DNA of 64,000 nt, taken from Xenorhabdus vietnamensis. GTDB taxonomy: Bacteria > Pseudomonadota > Gammaproteobacteria > Enterobacterales > Enterobacteriaceae. The stretch is taken from the NCBI RefSeq assembly GCF_002127535.1, contig NZ_MUBJ01000020.1, positions 1 to 64,000 of the forward strand. The letters run 5' to 3'. Shown one piece after another: positions 54,088 through 62,741 of this stretch. The notes beneath the pieces were generated by a model that did not search any database, had not been told where the DNA came from, and saw nothing but the letters and a program-made list of their open reading frames with translations. The stretch's first letter is position 1. Each line of letters begins with the position of its first letter. A program made the translations under genes and the position numbers.

Positions 54088-56919
54088 ATGGATAACATCG
54101 AAGTTCGGGGCGCCCGCACCCATAATCTCAAGAATATTAATTTAATAATTCCCCGCGACAAGCTGATAGTCATTACTGGGCTATCAGGTTCCGGTAAATC
54201 ATCTCTGGCTTTCGATACCTTGTATGCAGAGGGTCAACGTCGCTATGTTGAATCACTCTCTGCATATGCACGCCAGTTTTTGTCACTGATGGAAAAACCG
54301 GATGTCGATCATATTGAGGGGCTATCCCCGGCCATTTCCATTGAACAAAAGTCTACTTCCCACAATCCGCGATCTACGGTCGGTACAATAACTGAAATCC
54401 ACGATTACCTTCGTCTGTTATTTGCACGAGTGGGAGAGCCGCGCTGCCCTGAGCACGATATCACACTGGCGGCACAAACGGTCAGCCAGATGGTAGATAA
54501 CGTTTTGGAATTACCGGAAGGCCAGCGCCTGATGCTACTGGCTCCTGTCGTCAAAGAACGTAAAGGCGAGCATACCAAATTGCTGGATAATCTCGCTGCA
54601 CAGGGCTATATCCGCGCTCGTATTGATGGTGAAGTGTGTGATCTTTCCGATCCACCAAAACTCGAATTACAAAAAAAACACACCATTGAAGTCGTCATCG
54701 ACCGTTTCAAAGTACGTGCCGACCTCGCCCAACGATTAGCAGAATCATTCGAAACCGCGTTAGAGCTTTCCGGTGGTACTGCTGTCATTGCCAATATGGA
54801 TGATACTCAGGCAGAAGAGCTGGTCTTCTCCGCCAATTTTGCCTGTTCGGTATGTGGCTATAGTATGAGCGAACTGGAGCCACGCCTGTTTTCCTTCAAC
54901 AATCCCGCAGGTGCCTGTCCAACTTGTGATGGTTTAGGTATTCAGCAATTTTTCGATCCTGAGCGTGTTATTCAGAATGAATATATTTCCCTTGCAGGCG
55001 GTGCAATCCGAAATTGGGATCGCCGTAATTTCTATTACTTCCAGATGTTGAGTTCGCTGGCTGCACACTACAAATTCGATATTGAAGCACCGTTTAATCA
55101 ACTGAGCCCGGCCATTCAAAAAGTGGTTCTATACGGCTCAGACAAAGAGTCCATCGAGTTCAAATACATCAATGACCGTGGCGATGTGACCGTTCGTCAC
55201 CATCCGTTCGAAGGCATTTTGCATAATATGGAACGTCGCTATAAAGAGACGGAATCCATCGCAGTACGGGAAGAATTAGCAAAATGTATCAGCAATCGAT
55301 CTTGTATTTCTTGCGGCGGAACACGATTGCGTAAAGAAGCTCGTTATGTCTTTATCGAAAATACCACGCTACCGCAAATTTCGGATTTCAGTATCGGTCA
55401 TGCGATGGAGTTTTTCCAAAATATCAAATTGAGTGGACAACGGGCCAAAATTGCCGAAAAAGTCCTGAAAGAGATCCGCGATCGACTGAATTTCTTGGTT
55501 AATGTTGGACTGAACTATCTGACTCTTTCTCGTTCAGCAGAAACTCTTTCAGGCGGGGAAGCCCAGCGTATCCGTTTGGCGAGCCAGATTGGAGCAGGCC
55601 TTGTTGGTGTGATGTATGTGCTGGATGAACCCTCCATTGGCCTGCATCAACGGGATAATGAGCGTTTGCTGGAAACGTTGCTGCATCTGCGCAATTTAGG
55701 CAATACCGTTATCGTGGTCGAACATGATGAAGATGCCATTCGTGCGGCTGACCATATTATTGATATCGGGCCGGGTGCTGGCGTGCATGGTGGCGAGATT
55801 GTTGCCGAGGGAACTGTCGTCGATATCATGGGAAACCCAAAATCCCTCACAGGAAAATACCTGAGTGGTGAACGTAAAATTGCTATTCCAGAGCAACGTG
55901 TACCAGCCAATCTAGACAAAATGCTGAAATTGATTGGCGCAAAAGGCAATAACCTGAAAAAAGTAACATTAAAACTGCCTGTAGGCCTGTTTACTTGTAT
56001 CACTGGTGTTTCTGGCTCCGGCAAATCAACATTGATCAACGATACATTGTTCCCTATTGCACAGCGTCAGTTAAATGGGGCAACAAATATTAATCCTGCA
56101 CCTTATGTCGATATCCAAGGCATTGAGCATTTTGATAAGGTGATAGATATCGACCAAAGTCCGATCGGCAGAACTCCTCGCTCGAATCCTGCCACTTATA
56201 CTGGCGTATTCACGCCTGTAAGGGAATTATTTTCCGGCGTTCCTGAATCCCGAACCCGTGGTTATACACTGGGGCGTTTCAGTTTCAATGTTAAAGGCGG
56301 GCGCTGCGAAGCCTGTCAGGGCGATGGCGTAATTAAAGTTGAGATGCACTTCTTGCCTGATGTTTATGTGCCTTGCGATCAATGCAAAAGTAAACGTTAC
56401 AACCGTGAAACGTTGGAAATCAAATATAAAGGAAAAAATATTAATGAAGTGCTGAATATGACCATCGAAGAGGCCCGTGAGTTTTTCGATACAGTTCCAG
56501 CCCTCGCACGTAAGCTACAAACTTTGATAGATGTTGGTCTCTCCTATATTCGTTTGGGGCAATCCGCTACGACACTTTCAGGTGGGGAAGCACAACGGGT
56601 AAAACTGGCGCGAGAGTTATCCAAACGAGGTACAGGCCAGACATTGTATATTCTTGACGAGCCAACAACTGGTCTGCATTTTGCCGATATTCAGCAATTA
56701 CTGTCCGTTTTGCATCAACTGCGAGATCAAGGGAATACCATTGTCGTCATCGAACATAATCTGGATGTTATCAAAACGGCTGACTGGATTGTCGATCTCG
56801 GCCCTGAAGGCGGAAGCGGCGGCGGTGAGATATTGGTATCAGGAACGCCAGAGGAAGTGGCTCAGTGCGAGAAATCTCACACAGCTCGTTTTTTAAAACC
56901 AATACTTGATAAAGATTAA
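54088..56919 (+). CDS. uvrA: Excinuclease ABC subunit A UvrA
   Basis: This 943-residue damage sensor of nucleotide excision repair, a dimeric ABC ATPase, hands lesions to UvrB. Two nucleotide-binding halves are seen: Walker [13 protein letters not shown] (about 31-42) and [11 protein letters not shown] (about 640), with [12 protein letters not shown] and [12 protein letters not shown] signatures. Zinc modules have CSVCGYSM... CPTCDG and CEACQGDG...CDQC. Start [16 protein letters not shown] matches E. coli UvrA. SOS control is expected from the LexA box. A strong terminator follows. Confidence 0.97.
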   Translation: MDNIEVRGARTHNLKNINLIIPRDKLIVITGLSGSGKSSLAFDTLYAEGQRRYVESLSAYARQFLSLMEKPDVDHIEGLSPAISIEQKSTSHNPRSTVGTITEIHDYLRLLFARVGEPRCPEHDITLAAQTVSQMVDNVLELPEGQRLMLLAPVVKERKGEHTKLLDNLAAQGYIRARIDGEVCDLSDPPKLELQKKHTIEVVIDRFKVRADLAQRLAESFETALELSGGTAVIANMDDTQAEELVFSANFACSVCGYSMSELEPRLFSFNNPAGACPTCDGLGIQQFFDPERVIQNEYISLAGGAIRNWDRRNFYYFQMLSSLAAHYKFDIEAPFNQLSPAIQKVVLYGSDKESIEFKYINDRGDVTVRHHPFEGILHNMERRYKETESIAVREELAKCISNRSCISCGGTRLRKEARYVFIENTTLPQISDFSIGHAMEFFQNIKLSGQRAKIAEKVLKEIRDRLNFLVNVGLNYLTLSRSAETLSGGEAQRIRLASQIGAGLVGVMYVLDEPSIGLHQRDNERLLETLLHLRNLGNTVIVVEHDEDAIRAADHIIDIGPGAGVHGGEIVAEGTVVDIMGNPKSLTGKYLSGERKIAIPEQRVPANLDKMLKLIGAKGNNLKKVTLKLPVGLFTCITGVSGSGKSTLINDTLFPIAQRQLNGATNINPAPYVDIQGIEHFDKVIDIDQSPIGRTPRSNPATYTGVFTPVRELFSGVPESRTRGYTLGRFSFNVKGGRCEACQGDGVIKVEMHFLPDVYVPCDQCKSKRYNRETLEIKYKGKNINEVLNMTIEEAREFFDTVPALARKLQTLIDVGLSYIRLGQSATTLSGGEAQRVKLARELSKRGTGQTLYILDEPTTGLHFADIQQLLSVLHQLRDQGNTIVVIEHNLDVIKTADWIVDLGPEGGSGGGEILVSGTPEEVAQCEKSHTARFLKPILDKD

Positions 56920-56954
56920 TTTACTAATTTTGCAACTTAATCATCTACAATATT

Positions 56955-56977
56955 CCCCACTTTGTGGGGCTTTTTTT
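56955..56977 (+). terminator. Terminator of uvrA
   Basis: CCCCAC (56955-56960) and GTGGGG (56964-56969) with a 3-nt loop, then seven T residues. Confidence 0.9.
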
Positions 56978-57127
56978 ATTCATTTTCTATCTAATTGTTA
57001 ACCAATATTCACCTTCATATGTGTAAAAAAGCCTTTTCTTACGCTCATTTTGCATGAAACAAACTTTCGTAAATCAGGATTGTATTGTTGTTCTAATATT
57101 ATTAATGATCACATTGCCAACGCATTA

Positions 57128-57142
57128 ATGCCATAATGGCAT
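57128..57142. promoter_or_regulatory. Palindrome upstream of the small membrane gene
   Basis: ATGCCATAATGGCAT has 7-bp arms around one central base. It lies 35 bp before the ATG at 57177, a plausible operator. The regulator is unknown. Confidence 0.45.
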
Positions 57143-57176
57143 AACATATGCTTTAAATTTATAATGGAGATTAAAC

Positions 57177-57335
57177 ATGTATATGTTTTTACCGTTCTTA
57201 ATTGCGCTAGTTATAATCGTCACTGTTATTATCGGCAAGAAAAAACTGACATATACGCTTTGGTTTGCTTTATTCATCATCACGGTATTTTGGTTTAAAT
57301 ATCATGCAACTGATGCATTAAACCTTTCTTTCTAA
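57177..57335 (+). CDS. Small DUF5993-like membrane protein
   Basis: This 52-residue protein starts MYMFLPFLIALVIIVTVIIG, has a KKK loop and a second helix, LWFALFIITVFWFKY, then a short tail, so two membrane spans. A GGAG ribosome site lies 6 nt upstream. It is too short for ordinary gene calls, but its place 12 bp before a DsbB-like gene fits the DUF5993 proteins, which are found as partners of such genes. Function is unknown; an accessory role in disulfide transfer is possible. Confidence 0.75.
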   Translation: MYMFLPFLIALVIIVTVIIGKKKLTYTLWFALFIITVFWFKYHATDALNLSF

Positions 57336-57347
57336 TCGGAGGCCGTA

Positions 57348-57914
57348 ATGAATAATACAATGTCAGCATCGCGTAATGTTAACCTCGCAATGGCCTTAAA
57401 TATCTTGGGCCTGTTCGGTATTAGTGTAATTTTGATAGTCGCGTTTTATTATCAATTGGCGCGTTTTGAACTTCCCTGCCCATTATGTTTATTGCAGCGT
57501 GTAGGCATCATCATGATTGGTTTCGGCTTTTTGTTTAATATTTATTTCGGTATAAAAAATACCCATTACAGCCTCTCATTACTCGGCTGTATTGTGACTG
57601 GTTTCGTTGCCATGCGTCAAGTTTCTCTCCATATCCTGCCGGGAGATACGGGATATGGCTCAACTTTCTTCGGCCTGCATTTTTATACCTGGGCTGCAGT
57701 TATGTCGATTCTGACCATCATTGCTATCGCGGTTATTATGCCTCTGAAAGCAGGTAATACTGATTCGGCAAAATACACACCACCAGCATTAGGCAAAATT
57801 GTTATGGGCTTGTTCGCATTTTTAATTGCGGCCAATCTGGTTTCTACCATATTGGAATGTGGCAGTGGACAATGCGATGACAACCCAACGTTCTATCAGT
57901 TACTAAAAAAGTAA
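57348..57914 (+). CDS. DsbB-like disulfide bond formation protein
   Basis: The 188-residue inner-membrane protein starts with a GGAGG ribosome site five bases upstream. The first redox pair, PCPLCLLQR (Cys44, Cys47), is as in DsbB, which passes electrons from DsbA to quinone. The second periplasmic loop lacks the usual cysteines. Instead a CGSGQC pair (Cys171, Cys176) lies after a probable fifth helix near the C terminus. It may oxidise a dedicated thioredoxin-fold partner. I use no gene symbol because it is not the housekeeping dsbB. Confidence 0.85.
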   Translation: MNNTMSASRNVNLAMALNILGLFGISVILIVAFYYQLARFELPCPLCLLQRVGIIMIGFGFLFNIYFGIKNTHYSLSLLGCIVTGFVAMRQVSLHILPGDTGYGSTFFGLHFYTWAAVMSILTIIAIAVIMPLKAGNTDSAKYTPPALGKIVMGLFAFLIAANLVSTILECGSGQCDDNPTFYQLLKK

Positions 57915-57939
57915 TCCTTTTACACTGAAATCATTAAAA

Positions 57940-57974
57940 TAGAAGGCTACACAATCCCGGCAGCCTTCTATCTT
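57940..57974. terminator. Bidirectional terminator between the DsbB-like and HD-kinase genes
   Basis: TAGAAGGCT (57940-57948) pairs with AGCCTTCTA (57962-57970) over 13 nt. T-rich sequence follows on both strands, serving the two convergent genes. Confidence 0.7.
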
Positions 57975-58036
57975 TTCCAATAAAATCTTTTCAGCCAGAC
58001 TCTTGCCTGAGAAATCACCGGAAATATATTCTGCAA

Positions 58037-59164
58037 TTATCGCTTCAACAGCTCCGAATCAATAAAATAGCAAACTTCATGTGCTTCTTCCGGGGTCGGA
58101 ACCTCCAGCTTGCCAAGCATCCGATCCATCACTTTATCCGGTACAGCATATTGGCGATTACTGTTCTGCTGACGCCAGCACTTATAGTCTTGTTCAATGT
58201 AAATAACCCTAACCCTGGCATCATAACTCACAAATAATTTGATGAGTTGCTGACGCATCTGCCTTGTCAGATTAGTGGCATTCCAAATGAAATTTTGCCC
58301 GCTGCGCATTTTCTCTCTGGCTTGCTGCTTTGCCTGCTGAACAACCCAACCATTAGCATCTTTATCTGCCGGGCTAATTTGATGCTCACGACGTATCGCA
58401 TCCAAACTAATCACGGGCATTCCTTCGCCATGCAATTGGATAAAATGGTCTTTACCCATGCCCGGCAATCCACACAATAAGGTTACCTGACTGCCATAGT
58501 TATCATAAGGCTGATAATCTGGCTGTTCGCTATCCGTAAAAAAGTAATGGAAACGGGCTTCGCCAGACGAGAATATCCTCGGTTCCCGCCAGCAATTTTG
58601 TTCACGGCAATAAAGTTCAAATAGTTCAATACGCCCCAATAGTTCCTGTGCATCATGACATACACGCCCCAATACATCAGCTTTTGCCAGTAAAGTCAGC
58701 AAATAAGTATCGACACGTAATGATGCTGCCAATAGTGCTTTTTGTGGACTGGGCTTTTCCATTAACCACAATGGTAAGCCGTGGAAACGCACAAGCGCGG
58801 CAATCTGTTCCCGTATTGCAAATGGTGTTGGTATTTGCTGAAACAGAATTGTTCTGGCTGTTAATTCTCCTTTACGGGCATGCCCCGGAGAAATAATGCG
58901 CCCATCCCAATCTACCTGTGTCGTACTACGTTTCTCTACATCATGCAACAATGCCGCCGTCCAAAGAATTTCCTGTTCTTCTTTAGCCAATAATGAATAT
59001 TCGGGCAATTGCTCTAACTCAGCTAATACCATTTGAGTGTGGATCGCAACATCACCTTCTGCATGATAAATAGGATCTTGTTGAACTCCATCCATATCAG
59101 CGATAAAAGAGAAAGTTGAGGATAAATAATCCCATGACTTATTGTAGCTGAATACCCAACTCAT
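58037..59164 (-). CDS. HD domain-polynucleotide kinase (RNA end-healing enzyme)
   Basis: This is a 375-residue two-domain protein. The N-terminal HD phosphohydrolase (about 30-200) has HAEGDVAIHT (His34, His42), LLHDVEK (His74, Asp75) and GHARKGELT. The C-terminal P-loop kinase (about 227-375) has GLPGMGKDHF (Lys238), followed by ISLDAIRRE and a lid segment IYIEQDYKCWRQQNSNR. It resembles HD-Pnk of Runella, where the HD part removes 2',3'-cyclic or 2'/3' phosphate and the kinase adds a 5'-phosphate. The start overlaps the RNA ligase stop (ATGA), so healing and sealing are coupled. The substrate is unknown. Confidence 0.83.
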   Translation of the reverse strand: MSWVFSYNKSWDYLSSTFSFIADMDGVQQDPIYHAEGDVAIHTQMVLAELEQLPEYSLLAKEEQEILWTAALLHDVEKRSTTQVDWDGRIISPGHARKGELTARTILFQQIPTPFAIREQIAALVRFHGLPLWLMEKPSPQKALLAASLRVDTYLLTLLAKADVLGRVCHDAQELLGRIELFELYCREQNCWREPRIFSSGEARFHYFFTDSEQPDYQPYDNYGSQVTLLCGLPGMGKDHFIQLHGEGMPVISLDAIRREHQISPADKDANGWVVQQAKQQAREKMRSGQNFIWNATNLTRQMRQQLIKLFVSYDARVRVIYIEQDYKCWRQQNSNRQYAVPDKVMDRMLGKLEVPTPEEAHEVCYFIDSELLKR

Positions 59165-59913
59165 TCCCTTTCTCCTTTTGCCCTGTTTTTATTTGAACCA
59201 AAAAGGCTTTTATTTGAACCAGAAAAGCGTTCGAAATATAAAGGTGCTCTTTGCCAATGACGTTTCCAATGCATATCCGTTTTGACATGGTTTTTTCGCA
59301 CATATTTAAAAACATGATGCGGAAAATCAGTCACCAAATATTCTCCTGCATCCCGGCTAACAATGCCTTCCATTGAGCACGGCTGTTTGGTCTGTTTGTC
59401 CCAAGAAGCAAAGGAACTTCCCTGCCTTGCCGTTTCAGTAATATTTTGCATAAATGAGGATTCATTCCATGTTTCAGGAATCTTTATTTCAGGGACTGTC
59501 GGAAAATCAAATAATGCGGCATAAAATTTGACCTCTTCCCAACTGAGCCAACAATCTTTAATTCGCACTGCAAACACAAAGAAATATTCTTCAATATGAA
59601 AATATTCAATGGAGTGAATGGCATAAAGATTTTCACCAAAGATCTCGATATCGCCTAAATCACCTTTGAGCAATTGCCAACGCTGACGAATTTGTTGAGT
59701 CCATGCCGATTGCGTTGGTGCAGCATGTGAACGGGCAAATACACCATAGCGACTCAAACAGTTATTCTCACCGTCCAACTTTTCGGTATGAATAAGCTGC
59801 TTGATTTTTTTCATATCGTGCCACCAATGATGATTAATACGATCGTCACTGGTCGTGCCTGGCGAGAACGGATAATGGAACGTTCTACCATACTTTCTTG
59901 ATTGCATATCCAT
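59161..59913 (-). CDS. RNA ligase family protein
   Basis: This 250-residue covalent nucleotidyltransferase is expected to join RNA ends. The ligase motifs are motif I EKLDGENN (Lys45, the adenylation site), motif III FGENLYAIHSIEY (about 92-104), motif IIIa YFFVFAVR, motif IV SMEGIVSRD and motif V FKYVRKNHV. The C terminus has a repeated SNKSLFGSNK stretch from a 21-bp duplication at 59186-59227. The start has no strong ribosome site; the ATG at 59907 (MQSRKYG) is possible. With the HD-kinase gene it forms a two-gene RNA repair operon. Confidence 0.83.
   Translation of the reverse strand: MDMQSRKYGRTFHYPFSPGTTSDDRINHHWWHDMKKIKQLIHTEKLDGENNCLSRYGVFARSHAAPTQSAWTQQIRQRWQLLKGDLGDIEIFGENLYAIHSIEYFHIEEYFFVFAVRIKDCWLSWEEVKFYAALFDFPTVPEIKIPETWNESSFMQNITETARQGSSFASWDKQTKQPCSMEGIVSRDAGEYLVTDFPHHVFKYVRKNHVKTDMHWKRHWQRAPLYFERFSGSNKSLFGSNKNRAKGERE
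59186..59227. repeat. 21-bp tandem duplication in the RNA ligase 3' end
   Basis: Units 59186-59206 and 59207-59227 match at 18 of 21 positions. They encode a repeated seven-residue SGSNKS/FGSNKN type stretch in the last 20 residues of the ligase. Confidence 0.8.
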
Positions 59914-60300
59914 AATGCTTTAACTCTTATGATAATTATCCCAATAAAAACGCGATTGCGCCTTTAAAGACTAATGTTCATCTGAATAACCGATGAAAGA
60001 GCTCAAGAGTTGGTATTACATTTTCTTTATTTCCATTTAGTTAATTCTTTTATAAAAAAGGATTAAGTTAACTATTTGATTGGATTTAATATGAACGTGA
60101 AAAGTTTTTTTAATTAAGATGACCACTATATATGAAGAAGTTATAGATTAACAGAGCGAATAAATTCCAATCACAAATACCCTATAAAAATCCTCTAATT
60201 TGAAACAGTACTTATTTGAGACAATACTTATTTGAAACAACACTTTCAAGTCGCAGCTTTATTGGCCACAACTTGAAATTCTACCAGTAATATAAAATCA
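59914..60300. other. Intergenic region between RNA ligase gene and tyrB
   Basis: About 390 AT-rich bp. It contains the three 16-bp repeats at 60199-60246 and an inverted repeat (TTTCAAGT near 60243-60250 with ACTTGAAA about 20 nt downstream) that resembles ERIC ends. The RNA ligase operon promoter should lie here. Confidence 0.55.
60199..60246. repeat. Three tandem 16-bp repeats upstream of the RNA repair operon
   Basis: Units TTTGAAACAGTACTTA, TTTGAGACAATACTTA and TTTGAAACAACACTTT follow each other directly. They lie about 290 bp upstream of the RNA ligase start. Confidence 0.8.
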
Positions 60301-61494
60301 CTAACTCACAGCTGCAAACGTCTCTGCAATGCGCTGTACGTTATGATGATTCACACCAGCCATACAAACGCGGCCAGAACCTACCAAATAAACACTAAAT
60401 TCTTCACGCAATCTATCAACTTGTTCCTGACTAAATCCGGTATAACTGAACATGCCGCGCTGTTTCAGTAAATGGTCAAAGTTTTTCTCAGGCAGAGCTT
60501 TTTTCAATGCATTTACCAATACTGTTCGCATTTCCAGAATACGCAAACGCATCCGTTCTACTTCCTCCAGCCATTGGCTCTTTAATTCTGTATTACTCAA
60601 TACCCTGGCAACAACTTGTGCCCCAAAATTTGGAGGGCTGGAGTAAATACGGCGTACTCCTGCTTTCAATTGTCCCAAAACGCATTCAGCCGATTTTGCA
60701 TCGTCACAGATAATTGATAATCCACCGACCCGCTCACCATACAGTGAGAAGATTTTCGAGAATGAGTTACTGACCAGACAAGGTAGATCCGCATTAGCCA
60801 TTGCACGGATCGCATAAGCATCTTCTTCCATGCCATCGGCAAAACCCTGATAAGCAATATCAAGGAAAGGGAGTAATTCCCGCTCTTTAGCAACTTGAAC
60901 CACAAGATCCCATTGATCACTGCTGAGATCGGAGCCTGTTGGGTTATGGCAGCAAGGATGCATTAAAATAATACTTTTTGCAGGTAGTTGCTTAAATGTT
61001 GCCAGCATTTCGTCAAATTTTACCCCTTTAGTTTTGTCATCAAAATAAGGGTAATAGTTCACCTTGACGCCTGATCCGGCAAAAATAGCAGCATGGTTTT
61101 CCCAAGTTGGATCACTGCACCATACTTCAGAGTCAGGGAAATAACGGTGTAAGAAATCTGCTCCTATTTTCAATGCGCCTGAGCCACCCACTGTTTGAAT
61201 AGTTGCAATGCGCTTCTGGTTTAACAATGGATGCTCTTTACCGAATAGCAATTCCTGAATTGCCACACGATAGGCAAGCAATCCTTCCATTGGAAGATAA
61301 AGGGAAGCAGACTGTGGCAAAGCGCTCATTTGTTCTTCAGCGACAGCAACAGCCTGCAATTTTGGGGTTATACCCTGCTCATCGTAATACAGCCCGATGC
61401 TCAGATTAATTTTTTCTGCACGGGGATCGTTTTTAAATGCTTCCATCAACGACAGGATAGGATCGCCTGCATACGCATCAACATTCTGGAACAC
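60301..61494 (-). CDS. tyrB: Aromatic amino acid aminotransferase TyrB
   Basis: This 397-residue PLP aminotransferase (class I) performs the last step of Tyr, Phe and Leu synthesis. Length equals E. coli TyrB and the start [17 protein letters not shown] matches. The PLP Lys lies in [17 protein letters not shown] (about 247), the Asn and Asp in [13 protein letters not shown] and DIAYQGF, and the substrate Arg near GMFSYTG...GSGRVCMAG. It is next to alr and dnaB as in E. coli. Confidence 0.95.
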   Translation of the reverse strand: MFQNVDAYAGDPILSLMEAFKNDPRAEKINLSIGLYYDEQGITPKLQAVAVAEEQMSALPQSASLYLPMEGLLAYRVAIQELLFGKEHPLLNQKRIATIQTVGGSGALKIGADFLHRYFPDSEVWCSDPTWENHAAIFAGSGVKVNYYPYFDDKTKGVKFDEMLATFKQLPAKSIILMHPCCHNPTGSDLSSDQWDLVVQVAKERELLPFLDIAYQGFADGMEEDAYAIRAMANADLPCLVSNSFSKIFSLYGERVGGLSIICDDAKSAECVLGQLKAGVRRIYSSPPNFGAQVVARVLSNTELKSQWLEEVERMRLRILEMRTVLVNALKKALPEKNFDHLLKQRGMFSYTGFSQEQVDRLREEFSVYLVGSGRVCMAGVNHHNVQRIAETFAAVS

Positions 61495-61558
61495 TACGTT
61501 ATACTCCCTGCTACCGAGTTTATAAAAAATTCAATAGCAAACAATATAACTTACTGGA

Positions 61559-62638
61559 TTATTCGTCTAGATATTCCATTGCAACGCGTGAGGTCAGTTT
61601 CGTAATCAGCTCGTAAGCGCTGATCCCTGAATGTTCCGCAATTCTTTCAACCGGCAGGACATTGCCCCAAAGGATAACTTCATCCCCCACTTTATCCTGA
61701 CATATTGGCCCCAGATCTACAGTAATCATATCCATAGACACGCGGCCAACCAGCGGCACTTCCCGACCATTGATAAATACAGGTGTACCGGCAGGTGCAC
61801 TTCGGGGATAACCATCACCATACCCCATCGCCACGACACCAATGCAGGTATCACGTTCACTGCTCCATGTACCGCCGTATCCTACTGACTCCCCTGCTTT
61901 ATGCTTACGTACTGCAATTAAGCTGGATTTCAGGGTCATAGCAGGGCTTAAATTGAAGTCAGCAGCCGTTTTATCCGCTGTTGGCGAAGCACCATACATC
62001 ATAATGCCGGGACGAACCCAATCCAGATGTGCCTGCGGCCACAATAAAACCCCTCCCGATGCAGCGATGGATTTTTCGCCAGCTTTATCTGCAATAAATG
62101 CCATAAAGCGATCAATTTGTTGCTCAGTCGTATCAACCGTAGGTTCATCTGCACGGCTAAAATGGCTGACTATATTAACGGGTTGTTCAACATTATGGCA
62201 GCGACTCAGGCGTTGATAAAATGCTTCAGCCTCATCAATCCTAACCCCCAGACGATGCATACCAGTATCGAGTTTCATCCATACTTTAACTGGGTGGGAC
62301 AAATCCGCTTGTTCCAATGCTTCAAGCTGCTCAATGCAATGCACCACGGTTTCAATATGATTGACGACCAGTACGGGTAGATCCGCCGCTTCAAAAAAAC
62401 CTTCCAATAGCAAGATTGGTTTGACGATCCCACCACTACGCAGGGCAAGCGCTTCCCCAATTCGAGCGACACCGAAACAATCAGCATCTTCCATTGTGTA
62501 CGCAGTTTCTAATAAACCATGTCCATAGGCGTTTGCTTTCACAACTGCAATCAGTTTACTGTCAGGAGCCTGTACTCTAACTTGTTGCAAGTTGTGTCGC
62601 AGAGCACGGCGGTCGATAACAGCAGTTGCCGCTTTCAT
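61559..62638 (-). CDS. alr: Alanine racemase, biosynthetic
   Basis: This 359-residue fold-type III PLP enzyme converts L- to D-alanine for peptidoglycan. The PLP Lys is in [11 protein letters not shown] (Lys34) and the catalytic Tyr in [11 protein letters not shown] (about 255). Other family segments are [21 protein letters not shown] and [11 protein letters not shown]. It sits about 100 bp from dnaB in the same direction, the E. coli arrangement dnaB-alr-tyrB. Confidence 0.95.
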   Translation of the reverse strand: MKAATAVIDRRALRHNLQQVRVQAPDSKLIAVVKANAYGHGLLETAYTMEDADCFGVARIGEALALRSGGIVKPILLLEGFFEAADLPVLVVNHIETVVHCIEQLEALEQADLSHPVKVWMKLDTGMHRLGVRIDEAEAFYQRLSRCHNVEQPVNIVSHFSRADEPTVDTTEQQIDRFMAFIADKAGEKSIAASGGVLLWPQAHLDWVRPGIMMYGASPTADKTAADFNLSPAMTLKSSLIAVRKHKAGESVGYGGTWSSERDTCIGVVAMGYGDGYPRSAPAGTPVFINGREVPLVGRVSMDMITVDLGPICQDKVGDEVILWGNVLPVERIAEHSGISAYELITKLTSRVAMEYLDE

Positions 62639-62741
62639 TTCATCCCCTTTTTATAATTTTTCGCTCAGGTTTGATAAATAACAGACTATCTTTGATGTTG
62701 ATTATTCAAGCTGTTTGAGCATCAGCAATAGACTCTTAGAT

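Noticed and set aside
60199-60246. CRISPR array
   Set aside because: Three 16-bp units lie directly adjacent with no spacers and no cas genes are near, so these are simple tandem repeats.
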